This document shows positions 8,663 through 17,065 of a stretch of 64,000 nucleotides of DNA, in pieces. This DNA is from Granulicella sp. GTDB lineage: Bacteria > Acidobacteriota > Terriglobia > Terriglobales > Acidobacteriaceae. Numbering within the stretch: the stretch's first letter is position 1; every line of letters begins with the position of its first letter. The notes under the pieces were generated by a model. That model worked only from the letters and a program-made list of their open reading frames with translations, was not told where the DNA came from and did no database searches. The DNA is taken from assembly GCA_025357875.1 (NCBI GenBank), contig JANYLK010000071.1, positions 1-64,000 of the forward strand, read 5' to 3'. The position numbers were made by a program, and so were the translations under genes.

Positions 8663-9100
8663 ATGGGAATGGGCGGTGGTGGCGGTACAGGTAAAGCGGT
8701 TTCAGACATCAACGTAACGCCGCTGATCGATGTTCTTCTGGTACTTCTGATCATCTTCATGGTGATTGTGCCGGTGACGCCGAAAGGGCTCGACACATTG
8801 ATCCCTCAGCCACCCAAGAATCCTCAGCAGGAAGTCGTCAACGATCGCACGATTGTTGTCCAGATCCTGGCCAACGGCAAGGGCGAGCCTTCCTACAAGA
8901 TCAACGAAGACGCGTTCCCCAAGTCGCAGATTGAATCGAAGTTGGCGGAGATTTTCGCTACGCGGCAAGAAAAAGTGATGTTCGTCCAGGGCGGCGCCGA
9001 TCTCGACTTCGGCAAAGTAGCCGAAGTGATCGATATGGGCCACCAAGCTGAGGTAGACAACATTGGCCTGATCACCCCGCGTATCGCAGCGGGCCAGTAA
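8663..9100 (+). CDS. exbD: ExbD/TolR biopolymer transport protein, copy 2
   Basis: 145 residues. The N-terminus is Gly-rich, followed by INVTPLIDVLLVLLIIFMVI with the conserved aspartate and a periplasmic domain ending in RIAAGQ. An AAGGAG site lies 8 bases before ATG 8663. It is closely similar to copy 3 over most of its length, which points to a tandem duplication. Confidence 0.93.
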   Translation: MGMGGGGGTGKAVSDINVTPLIDVLLVLLIIFMVIVPVTPKGLDTLIPQPPKNPQQEVVNDRTIVVQILANGKGEPSYKINEDAFPKSQIESKLAEIFATRQEKVMFVQGGADLDFGKVAEVIDMGHQAEVDNIGLITPRIAAGQ

Positions 9101-9148
9101 AAGGTTTCTGCCGGACTCGCACCGAGCAGCCGTTCAACGGAGGTTGCT

Positions 9149-9577
9149 ATGAGTATAAGGAGCAGTGCGGGCACAGACAAAACCGTTTTTGAGATTAATG
9201 TAACTCCACTAATTGATGTCCTATTGGTGCTGCTGATCATCTTTATGGTGATCGTTCCGGTAGCGCCGAAGGGACTTCACGCGGTGATTCCGCAACCCTC
9301 GAAAGCCGACATTTTGCCAAGCAGCCCAATCGTAGTCGCGGTGCTGGCCAATGGAGCGAGCGAGCCGACCTACCGGATCAACGAGATTGATTTCCCCAAG
9401 TCGCAGGTCGAGCGCAAATTGGCGCAGATCTTTGCCGCCCGGCAAGAGAAAACGATGTTCGTTCAGGCCGATGCCGGGCTTGAATTCAACAAGGTGGCCG
9501 AAGTGATCGATATGGGCCACCAAGCTAAGGTAGAGAACATCGGTTTGATAACCCGGCGCATCGCAGCGGGCCAGTAA
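9149..9577 (+). CDS. exbD: ExbD/TolR biopolymer transport protein, copy 3
   Basis: 142 residues, a tandem paralogue of copy 2. It shares the helix motif INVTPLIDVLLVLLIIFMVI and the tail VAEVIDMGHQAKVENIGLI, which differs from copy 2 in only a few residues. A stretch of about 30 bases near the 3' end (9498-9527) is identical in both genes. CGGAGG lies 7 bases before ATG 9149. It may give the motor mixed ExbD subunits or serve a different TonB receptor set. Confidence 0.92.
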   Translation: MSIRSSAGTDKTVFEINVTPLIDVLLVLLIIFMVIVPVAPKGLHAVIPQPSKADILPSSPIVVAVLANGASEPTYRINEIDFPKSQVERKLAQIFAARQEKTMFVQADAGLEFNKVAEVIDMGHQAKVENIGLITRRIAAGQ

Positions 9578-10015
9578 AACCCACAAGTGCCCAATTTCTC
9601 AAGCTGTCCCGGATCGTTTGTGCTGGATGCATCGGAATGCTGCCACCCAGCCAACGTTCACCTGCCAGTTTTACTGGGCTTAGCGTTGGCATATGCGGGC
9701 GGTGCCCCTTGGATTGTGGGTTGGAGGTTGGGCCAGTAGGGCTAGTTTAAGTTGCGAGCTGTACCATTCGCGACTGCTGGGATCTTAGAAACATTTTGCT
9801 GGGTTCTCTGCAGTAGTTTTGTCCTGCGCCGCAAGCAGCGCCGAGGAGCAAATTCCGATACTGCACAGCACTGCCACCGAAGTGATTGGCTGTCAACCGG
9901 TTAGACTCCGAGATGACAAGAACATGGACTCACCTTTGATGATGTCACGATAACAATTCCTTCTCCGCCTGCCTCGGGGTCACCGTTGGCGGGCTCTGCG
10001 GTATAGTTAAATAGT
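9578..10015. other. Intergenic region after the exbD array
   Basis: About 440 bases with no supported gene. The only clear structure is the nested inverted repeat at 9650-9690. Short minus-strand frames overlap it but have no recognisable product. Confidence 0.4.
9650..9690 (+). terminator. Nested hairpin downstream of the exbD array
   Basis: GCCAACG (9650-9656) pairs with CGTTGGC (9684-9690). Inside the loop CCAGT (9665-9669) pairs with ACTGG (9673-9677). It lies 70 bases after the last exbD stop. There is no T-run, so it is either a factor-independent terminator of poor quality or a stabilising 3' structure. Confidence 0.35.
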
Positions 10016-10333
10016 ATGGTTGCTACTGGCCGAACATACCGAACCAGATCGCCGTGGAGAGTATTCCTGGCTCTGGTCTGCCTCATTCTGGTGGCGGTTT
10101 CTGGCGCTGTACAGGTGGCGCACACTCATGCGGATGGTGCCGTAACCCATTCGGACTGTTCTCTCTGCGCTGCTGCGCACATCTCCGTACATCTGGCTCA
10201 GACTCCGGCGTCGGCACATACCGTAGTTCTTGTGAGACAGCTGGATGTCGTTGTGCCTTGTGTCGTCCCTGTTGCGCTATCTACTTTTGCCCTCTTCACC
10301 CGTCCTCCGCCTGTTGACATCGTTCCTGCCTGA
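10016..10333 (+). CDS. Small exported His/Cys-containing protein of unknown function
   Basis: 105 residues. A hydrophobic segment (about 15-32) is followed by VAHTHADGAVTHSDCSLCAAAHISVH, which clusters histidines with a CxxC pair, then a second hydrophobic stretch and a proline-rich end. The His and Cys spacing suggests metal binding, but no family was recognised with certainty. It lies 146 bases before a TonB-dependent receptor gene on the same strand, so it may take part in the same uptake function, for example for a metal. Confidence 0.6.
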   Translation: MVATGRTYRTRSPWRVFLALVCLILVAVSGAVQVAHTHADGAVTHSDCSLCAAAHISVHLAQTPASAHTVVLVRQLDVVVPCVVPVALSTFALFTRPPPVDIVPA

Positions 10334-10479
10334 GCGTCTCTAGAAGTGCATCACGGCCTGATTGCCGGTACTTCCCTCAAGGAAAAGCTACTTGGCATCT
10401 ACTTTTTGTGGGCTTTTGCATTCGAGATATGCCACTCGAACCCAGTCCAAAGCATAGACAATTGAAAAGGGGTAACTTC

Positions 10480-13248
10480 ATGCACACGTCCCTGAGACGC
10501 GGCATCTCAGCGGTTTTCGCGCTATCGATCTGTTCGGGCACCTTGCAGCGTACCAACGGCGCGTGGGCCCAAGCTGCATCGCAGAGCCATACCGCTCCGT
10601 CGCGTGTTCAATCCGCCGGAAATGCGGGCACAATCACCGGTGTAGTCACCGATCAATCGGGTGCCGTGGTGGCCAACGCCTCGGTCGTCCTCTCGAACAC
10701 GATCAGCGGCTTGACCCGCACCGTGACTACGGACAACTCCGGAACTTACACCCTTCCGAATGTGCCATTCAATACTTACCGGCTTAGCATCACCGCACCC
10801 ACATTGGCGCCGTCGACCCAGACGGTGGAGGTTCACTCCTTTGTGCCGGTGACGCAGAACGTCACGCTGAAGGTCGGTGCGGCTACCACCACCGTCGAAG
10901 TCACAGCCTCCAGTGGCGATCTGGTCGAGACCGACCCCGTCGACCATACCGACATCGACCGCGGCCTGTTTTCCAAGATCCCGCTGAGCGGCACGTCTTC
11001 GGTCAGCGCTCTGGTTACGCTGGCGTCGCCTGGCATCTCCGCCGACTCGAACGGCATGTTTCACAGCATGGGCGACCACGCGTCGAATTCCTTCTCGGTC
11101 GACGGTCAGCCGATCACAGATCAGCAGTCGAAGGTCTTCTCCAACCAGATCCCACTGGATTCAGTGCAATCGCTCGAGGTGATTCCAGGAGCGCCGCCGG
11201 CTGAGTACGGAGGGAAGACTTCGCTGGTGATCGTCGCCACCACGCGCTCCGGCCTGGACAATCCGCAGCCGCATGGTGAGGTTACGGTATCCTACGGGAC
11301 GTTCGGCACGTCCAACACCGGCTTCAATCTTGCCTACGGATCGCAGAAAGTCGGCAACTTCATCTCGGCGAATGTGATGAACACAGGACGCTTCCTCGAC
11401 CCGCCGGAGTTCCACGCCATGCACGACAAAGGCAACGAGGAAAACCTCTTCGACCGCGTGGACTACCAGGTGACACCCGCCGACTCTGTGCGGCTGAACC
11501 TTGGCTACACGCGCTCGTGGTTCCAGACGCCGAACTCGTATGACACGCAGTACGCGACCCAGTGGCCTACGAACTCCGCGGGCGTCGCGATTGGGCCAGA
11601 CGGTCATCCGGTGGGTTCGGCGGATCAGCGCGCCAAGATTCAAACACTGAACTTTGCGCCCAGTTACACGCGCGTCCTCGGCACCTCGTCCGTGTTGACG
11701 ACTAACTATTACTACCGCCGCGACAACTTTCACTATTACCCGAGCAAGAATCCGTTCGCCGACCTGGGTGCGCCCGACCTGCAGCAGGAGTCGATCTCGC
11801 AACAGAGATCGCTGGCCAATACGGGGCTGCGCTCGGACATTACTTACACCCATGGGATGAACAACGTGAAGGCCGGCCTCTCTTACGAGCAGACTTTCTT
11901 GAATGAGAATTTTCAGCTTGGCATCGTCGCTCCCACTCTAGTGACGAACTTAGGATGCGAGACCCCGACCGGCACGCCTATTCCCGGAACCAACTGCGCC
12001 ACGCTCCACCCGTATGACCTGACTCAGGGCGGCACGTACTTTCAATTCCACGGCCACACCGTTGTGAAGGAATTCGCCGCCTACGCGCAGGACGCCATCA
12101 CCGCCGGACCGTGGACCGCCAACCTCGGGCTTCGATTCGACCAGTACAACGGACTTGCCGCTGCGAACCAAGTTCAGCCGCGGCTCGCGCTCAGCTACAA
12201 CATCAAGTTCACGGGTACGGTGTTTCGCTCCTCGTATGCGCGCACGCTGGAGTCGCCCTTCAACGAGAACCTGATCATCTCGTCGAAGGGATGCAATTAC
12301 ACCGTAATAGCCGCGCTGATCCCGTGTACAAGTGCGCCGAATCGCCCAGGCTTCCGCAACGACTTCCACGTTGGCTTCCAGCAACAGATCACCCACTACG
12401 CGGTGCTTTCAGCCGACTACACCTGGAAGTACACGCACAATGCGTTCGACTTTTCCGTGCTCGGTGCGACGCCGATCACGTTCCCCATCGGTTGGTATAG
12501 CTCTAAGGTTCCCGGCTTCGATGGGCGCCTGGACATCCCCCCGGTCCACAACTTTACCGCGCAGATTGTCTTCTCGTCCGTGGCGGCGCGCTTCTTCACC
12601 CCGCAGACGAGCGGCCTGGGAACGGTGCCGATTCCTCCTGGCTCGGGTCACACGCCATTCCGGATCGACCACGACGAGCGCTTCAACCAGACCACCCACG
12701 CGCAGTACCAGATCGGCGCACGCGGGCCGTACGTCGGGTTCAACTGGCGCTTCGACTCCGGCCAAGTCGCCGGTTCCAGCCCCTGTTATGGAACGCTGGA
12801 CTCGAACAATTGCGCGCAGACCACCACACTGAATGGACAGCCCGCCGTTCTTCTGACGGACGCCACCGGCAACCCACTGACGGCGGACCAGCAGGCCCAG
12901 GCTGGCTTCGCCTGCGCGGGAGTTCCTGCCACGCCCAACCGGGCCATCCCCAATGGAGTCTGCCCGGTTTCGCAATTTACTTCGTCCCTGCTCACTCTGG
13001 TCGCTCCAAATACGCAGAATGCAGATCGCCACCCAGGGCGCATCGCATCGCGCAATTTGTTCGACTTATCCATCGGGGAGGACAACCTGTTGCACCGCAA
13101 GACTTCGGACAAGCGAACGCTTTCGGCTTCGCTTACCATCGTCAATCTCGCGAATAAGTACTCGCTATATAACTTTCTTTCGACGTTTTCGGGCACGCAT
13201 TTTGTAAGTCCGAGGGCGATTACTGGGGAGCTGGCTTTTCACTTTTAG
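10480..13248 (+). CDS. TonB-dependent receptor with carboxypeptidase-regulatory domain
   Basis: 922-residue outer-membrane receptor. A signal peptide ends near GAWAQA. A carboxypeptidase-regulatory-like beta-sandwich follows (GTITGVVTDQSGAVVANASV and so on), then a plug with SFSVDGQPITDQQS and SVQSLEVIPGAPPAEYGGKT. The rest is a long beta-barrel ending in LAFHF, a typical C-terminal aromatic outer-membrane signal. Substrate is unknown. ATG 10480 has AAAAGGGG upstream, and the 24 extra codons from 10408 do not look like a signal peptide. The small His/Cys protein lies directly upstream. Confidence 0.9.
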   Translation: MHTSLRRGISAVFALSICSGTLQRTNGAWAQAASQSHTAPSRVQSAGNAGTITGVVTDQSGAVVANASVVLSNTISGLTRTVTTDNSGTYTLPNVPFNTYRLSITAPTLAPSTQTVEVHSFVPVTQNVTLKVGAATTTVEVTASSGDLVETDPVDHTDIDRGLFSKIPLSGTSSVSALVTLASPGISADSNGMFHSMGDHASNSFSVDGQPITDQQSKVFSNQIPLDSVQSLEVIPGAPPAEYGGKTSLVIVATTRSGLDNPQPHGEVTVSYGTFGTSNTGFNLAYGSQKVGNFISANVMNTGRFLDPPEFHAMHDKGNEENLFDRVDYQVTPADSVRLNLGYTRSWFQTPNSYDTQYATQWPTNSAGVAIGPDGHPVGSADQRAKIQTLNFAPSYTRVLGTSSVLTTNYYYRRDNFHYYPSKNPFADLGAPDLQQESISQQRSLANTGLRSDITYTHGMNNVKAGLSYEQTFLNENFQLGIVAPTLVTNLGCETPTGTPIPGTNCATLHPYDLTQGGTYFQFHGHTVVKEFAAYAQDAITAGPWTANLGLRFDQYNGLAAANQVQPRLALSYNIKFTGTVFRSSYARTLESPFNENLIISSKGCNYTVIAALIPCTSAPNRPGFRNDFHVGFQQQITHYAVLSADYTWKYTHNAFDFSVLGATPITFPIGWYSSKVPGFDGRLDIPPVHNFTAQIVFSSVAARFFTPQTSGLGTVPIPPGSGHTPFRIDHDERFNQTTHAQYQIGARGPYVGFNWRFDSGQVAGSSPCYGTLDSNNCAQTTTLNGQPAVLLTDATGNPLTADQQAQAGFACAGVPATPNRAIPNGVCPVSQFTSSLLTLVAPNTQNADRHPGRIASRNLFDLSIGEDNLLHRKTSDKRTLSASLTIVNLANKYSLYNFLSTFSGTHFVSPRAITGELAFHF

Positions 13249-13371
13249 TGAGTTAGCTATCATGGCCACATGAACATGGCGATAGTAGCTTCGCGGGCTG
13301 GCTTTACCGTTCTGCGGCCGTGAATTTTAGTGACGGTATCAGATTTGCAGCAGAGAACGGGTGGCTAAACC

Positions 13372-14661
13372 TTAATCCACGCGGAGGATGATGCATTTCA
13401 GGTAGCTGGTTTCAGGCAGTGTGAGGATGGCGGGATGGTCGGGTGCGGCGCCGCGCGTCTCGATGAGCTGGACGCGGCGGCCGGCGTCGATTGCGGCTGA
13501 GCGTATGACTTCAAGAAAATCCTTGAGGCCGACGTGGTGGGAGCAGGAGCAGGTAATCAATGTGCCGCCGCCCTCCGTGTTGCCATTTGCCCTAGGTGCG
13601 AGCATCTTCATGGCTCGCAAATTCAACTCCTTGTATCCGCGCAATGCGCCCTCGGCCGTGCGCTTTGACTTCGCGAAGGCTGGCGGATCGAGCACGATGG
13701 TGTCGAAGTGCTCGCCTGCATCGGCGAAGTCACGCATTAGTTCGAAGGCGTCAGCCTCGATCCAGTCAACCTTCGCGGTGAGGCCGGGATTCAGTTCGAC
13801 GTTGCGGTCGGCAACCTCGAGCGCAGCACGGCTGGCATCGACTCCCGTCACCCGATCGCAGGCACGTGCAAGATGCAGCGCAAATCCGCCCTGATAGGTG
13901 CAAACATCGAGCGCACGGCCACCTGCGTAGTGGGCTGCGGCTTCATAGTTTAGTCGCTGGTCGAGGAACGCCCCGGTCTTCTGGCCCGCAGCGGCGTCAA
14001 AGTGGAACCGCACGCCATTGATGGTGAAGATGGTTTGGAGGGTGGGGTTCGAGCCGTCGCGCACGAACAAAGGCGCATCCGGTGTTGGGTCAAGATGCTC
14101 CAGTTCGCGCACACGAGCATCCGGCCGTTCGACGACGGTGTGCACCCAGGTCTGCTGCGATAGAACTTCAACCAGCACATGGCGGACATCCTCCTGCGCT
14201 GTGCCTTGGGTCAGCAACTGCAGGACAACCAGCCCGTTGTAGCGATCGGCGATAATTCCCGGCAGGCCGTCGGCCTCGGAGAAGAAGAGGCGGCAGGCGT
14301 TTGTCGCTGCGTTATCTTCGCTTGGTTCCGTTAGCGAGAAGGCTTGGGGCACCAAAGACTGGCGCAATTTCAAAGCGGCGAAGAGCCGTTCGCGCAGTTC
14401 GCCGAGATACCCGATTCGACTGACCCTGGCCTGACGAGAAACGATGCGCAATCCAATCTCCGACGCACCACTATAGAGAGCGGTGCCCAGCGGAATTCCG
14501 CGCGAGTCAACCACGCTGACGAGTGCGCCGCCGGGAATCTCGGCCGGCGTAAGCCGCTCTACGTCGGAGCGATAGACCCAAAGGTGCCCGGCGCGCAACC
14601 GATCTGCTGCGCGGCGCGTGATGGAGGCGACGGCTCCAGTTCCGCTTGTCTCAAGACTCAT
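13372..14661 (-). CDS. rlmI: RlmI-type 23S rRNA (cytosine) methyltransferase
   Basis: 429-residue class I SAM-dependent methyltransferase of the RlmI family, which makes 5-methylcytosine in 23S rRNA (position 1962 in E. coli). A PUA-like N-terminal domain (AGHLWVYRSDVE) is followed by a linker domain. The methyltransferase core has VCTYQGGFALHLARA as motif I, DPPAFAKSK as motif IV and CSCSHH holding the likely catalytic cysteine. It ends convergently with the TonB receptor, with 123 bases between them and no strong terminator. Confidence 0.9.
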   Translation of the reverse strand: MSLETSGTGAVASITRRAADRLRAGHLWVYRSDVERLTPAEIPGGALVSVVDSRGIPLGTALYSGASEIGLRIVSRQARVSRIGYLGELRERLFAALKLRQSLVPQAFSLTEPSEDNAATNACRLFFSEADGLPGIIADRYNGLVVLQLLTQGTAQEDVRHVLVEVLSQQTWVHTVVERPDARVRELEHLDPTPDAPLFVRDGSNPTLQTIFTINGVRFHFDAAAGQKTGAFLDQRLNYEAAAHYAGGRALDVCTYQGGFALHLARACDRVTGVDASRAALEVADRNVELNPGLTAKVDWIEADAFELMRDFADAGEHFDTIVLDPPAFAKSKRTAEGALRGYKELNLRAMKMLAPRANGNTEGGGTLITCSCSHHVGLKDFLEVIRSAAIDAGRRVQLIETRGAAPDHPAILTLPETSYLKCIILRVD

Positions 14662-14711
14662 CTGGTAATGGTCGCACAGCGGAGCAATCGAACGTGCAGT
14701 TCAACAAACAG

Positions 14712-14744
14712 CGGGCCCACGTCGAGAGTTCCGGCGCGGGCCCG
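14712..14744. terminator. GC-rich inverted repeat between rlmI and a PEP-CTERM gene
   Basis: CGGGCCC (14712-14718) and GGGCCCG (14738-14744) can pair with a 19-base loop. The repeat lies upstream of rlmI and about 180 bases past the stop of the PEP-CTERM gene that points toward it. It may end that transcript, but a U-tract is lacking. Confidence 0.3.
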
Positions 14745-14759
14745 TTCAGAACATCGGAT

Positions 14760-14834
14760 CAATGGTTCGAAGATTGATGCTTCAGAGCAACAATGGTTCA
14801 AAGGAACAAAAAATCAGGGCAACAAAAATCAGGG
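14760..14834. repeat. Short direct repeats in the rlmI/PEP-CTERM spacer
   Basis: CAATGGTTC occurs at 14760 and 14791. AACAAAAAATCAGGG at 14805-14819 is followed one base later by AACAAAAATCAGGG at 14821-14834. The spacer therefore looks like degenerate tandem text rather than coding sequence. Confidence 0.55.
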
Positions 14835-14921
14835 AATAGAGTTCAGAAGAGCAGTGATTCAGACGTTCCTGGAACTAGCCGGCCAATGGTAAGAAAACAG
14901 AACAGCAGGGAAGCAAGGTCG

Positions 14922-15617
14922 TTACGCCTTCAGCTTGCGGCGCATGGCTCCCACCGTGCCAATCAGACCGGTTCCAAGCAGGATCAGGCTGCTGGGTTCG
15001 GGCGTGACCGACGAAGGTGGCGGGTCAACCATGAAGATCTGGGGTGTGCCATTGGTCCATCCGGCCTTATTGGTCAGATCGGGAAGAAAGACCTCATCGC
15101 TGGCGAAGTTGATGGCCGAGGCAGTACCCGCATTGGCCAGAGCCGCTGACGCGAGCGACTGCGCGGTTGCATCGAAAGCTCCCGCGCCGTTATAGCTGGG
15201 GTTTGCGGAGTTGATGTCGGTGGGATCCATAATGCTCCAGATCGCAAACTGGATCTCGGACGTCAGGGTCGCGTTGCCGGTGGCGGCAGCGTACTGGTTA
15301 TAGAGCAGGGCGTCGGCGCGAAACTGGTTCTGAGTGAAACCCTGTAGTTTGCTGGTGGGGATGCTCAGGACGTTGTAAGCATCGACCGTCCAAGTCTCTC
15401 CAACGCTGACCTCGCGATCGAAGTTCAGGCAGGACATGAAGACATTCGTATTGGTGCCGCCGGGCCCGGTGACGGTGAAGCTGTAGGGGTAGGTATAGAC
15501 ACCGTCGGTATTCGCGCCGCCAACACCGGTGAGGGTGAGGGTGTCGGCAAAGGAGACACGGGGAACAAGACAGACAAGGGAGAGGGACAGGGAAACAATG
15601 GCTGATTTCAATCGCAT
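14922..15617 (-). CDS. PEP-CTERM sorted surface protein
   Basis: 231-residue secreted protein. A signal peptide ends near VPRVSFA. A middle domain of unknown fold carries the sequence YNQYAAATGNATLTSEIQFA, similar to other exported PEP-CTERM proteins. The C-terminal tail has TPEPSSLILLGTGLIGTVGA followed by basic residues. Such tails are recognised by exosortase, which anchors or processes the protein at the cell surface. ATG 15617 has CGGAG about 10 bases upstream and starts the signal peptide, so the longer open frame from 15839 is not used. No exosortase gene is in the window. Confidence 0.88.
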   Translation of the reverse strand: MRLKSAIVSLSLSLVCLVPRVSFADTLTLTGVGGANTDGVYTYPYSFTVTGPGGTNTNVFMSCLNFDREVSVGETWTVDAYNVLSIPTSKLQGFTQNQFRADALLYNQYAAATGNATLTSEIQFAIWSIMDPTDINSANPSYNGAGAFDATAQSLASAALANAGTASAINFASDEVFLPDLTNKAGWTNGTPQIFMVDPPPSSVTPEPSSLILLGTGLIGTVGAMRRKLKA

Positions 15618-15736
15618 GGCCGAATTACTCCGAGGAGGTTTGAGTTGCGCAATGGTAGAAGCACTTGGAAGGCCAATCGGGCAAATGCTCTCCTGCTTAG
15701 GGGTACGCCCTTGGATGGCACGTTTTGAGTTTAGGA

Positions 15737-16534
15737 TCAGACCGAAGTGTGTGCAAAGTACGCGCAAATGACAGGAAAACATTTGCACACTAGGAAAAAC
15801 ATTGCATACAACGAAAGCGGTAAATGGTAATAAAAACAATAGGTTACCCGGTCACGCGGGCGGTTACCCGTGGGTGAATGGGTGGTTACTTTTAGGTGAG
15901 TGGGCCACCTTACTATAAGTAAGAGGCCGACGGTAGAGAAAAGAGTGGAGCGAAAAGAAATACACTCTGGGCGCTCCATTGAACGGTACCTAGAGTCCTG
16001 CAAACCGCCTCGCGCCGCGCCGGCCAGAATCATCATCCCGCTACCGACCAGCAGCAAAGACGAGGGCTCCGGAGTCAGATTTACTGCACCTTTGTCGTTC
16101 AAGGTCCAATTGCCACCGAACATCCCGTATCCGGGAGCGTCGGGTTCGTTCGAGAAGAGGCCGACACCTTGGCCTGCGCCCATCTGGAACAGGAAAAGAC
16201 CGTTATTGCCGATCAACTGACTGGCAAATGGATAAAGAAGACTGTCGGTACCTGCCAGGGTCAGTTGCGTGCCGCCGCCGGTCTGGAAGACACCCGTGCC
16301 GAGATTCGGAACGAATACTCCGGTTCCACTCAACGATCCGGCGCCAGTCAGATCAATGGTGCCGCTTGTGATCAGGTAGGCGCCTGGAGCGGAAAGGTTG
16401 CCGGTAAGCATTCCGGTGGCGACTACTCCGTCGCCGTTGCCGGTATAGGTGTACCCGAAGGTTTCGGCGGATGCGGTGGAGGATGCAAGGGTGACGGCCA
16501 TCGCCATCGTTAGAGCGAAGATTTGCTTTTTCAT
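15737..16534 (-). CDS. PEP-CTERM protein with frameshifted, run-on C-terminus
   Basis: The secreted protein starts at ATG 16534 with signal peptide MKKQIFALTMAMAVTLAS (about 23 residues). A Gly/Thr-rich domain follows, then LTPEPSSLLLVGSGMMILAG, a PEP-CTERM anchor. After AGAAR the frame continues for about 84 unrelated residues to a stop at 15737. In the +2 frame at the same place the DNA reads RFAGL and a stop at 15990-15992. One extra base near 16008 would give the ordinary ending AARRRFAGL. The native gene is therefore probably 15990-16534, and the tail is an artefact of a one-base deletion, either real or a sequencing error. Confidence 0.8.
   Translation of the reverse strand: MKKQIFALTMAMAVTLASSTASAETFGYTYTGNGDGVVATGMLTGNLSAPGAYLITSGTIDLTGAGSLSGTGVFVPNLGTGVFQTGGGTQLTLAGTDSLLYPFASQLIGNNGLFLFQMGAGQGVGLFSNEPDAPGYGMFGGNWTLNDKGAVNLTPEPSSLLLVGSGMMILAGAARGGLQDSRYRSMERPECISFRSTLFSTVGLLLIVRWPTHLKVTTHSPTGNRPRDRVTYCFYYHLPLSLYAMFFLVCKCFPVICAYFAHTSV
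15749..15790 (-). promoter_or_regulatory. Dyad GTGTGCAAA-N24-TTTGCACAC upstream of the PEP-CTERM gene
   Basis: Perfect 9-base inverted repeat with half-sites at 15749-15757 and 15782-15790. A related GCGCAAATG lies between them. It sits about 130 bases upstream of the PEP-CTERM start at 15617, so it may be an operator. The cognate regulator is unknown. Confidence 0.4.
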
Positions 16535-17065
16535 TGAATAAATAGACCTCATGGCAGAAACGGGAATTTGCAGCGTTGGGACAAATGGATCCGGGTACGT
16601 CAATTTCGGGGACTCAGGAAAACCCTCAAAATTGCGAGGGGCGTTATGTACAAAAGACATGCAAACGAGTACGACTCAAGATGGCTATTGAAGCCGTGAG
16701 TGATCGCAATCGCTCCGACGATGGGTTCGGATCAATAAAGGGTTGCGGAGAGGATCGAGGGGAAGTAAACACGCTTGCTACAAACTTCGGGCCCAAAGTA
16801 CAAACTCCAACGGCGTCACGGCCCGAATGAAGATGTAAAAGGCCCGCAGGCTCCCGCTTCTCAGGATCGGTTCTGATTGACCGGCTTTACCGCTGTGGCA
16901 TGCCAAGGTCGGAACAAATCTAAAGCGTGAGCTTCGAATGTGAAGCGTCGTGCTGCACTATAGGCGGACTTAGCCCTTTAGAAACATATATTTGCAATCT
17001 ATTTTAACGTTACGTTTTGGTTGCCGCTGCCCATTGGAATCGGTTACGAGCTTGAGTATGGAGTT
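16535..17065. other. Intergenic region between a PEP-CTERM gene and the VIT transporter
   Basis: About 530 bases. It must hold the promoter of the PEP-CTERM gene at 16534 and the 3' region of the VIT gene. An 84-codon plus-strand frame (16576-16830) has no ribosome binding site and no recognisable product. The part near 16980-17010 is markedly AT-rich. Confidence 0.4.

Noticed and set aside
14805-14834. CRISPR-like repeat
   Set aside because: Only two adjacent imperfect copies with a one-base gap and no spacers, so it is a simple duplication.
16576-16830. 84-codon plus-strand frame upstream of a PEP-CTERM gene
   Set aside because: No ribosome binding site, no recognisable family and an amino-acid mix atypical of a folded protein.
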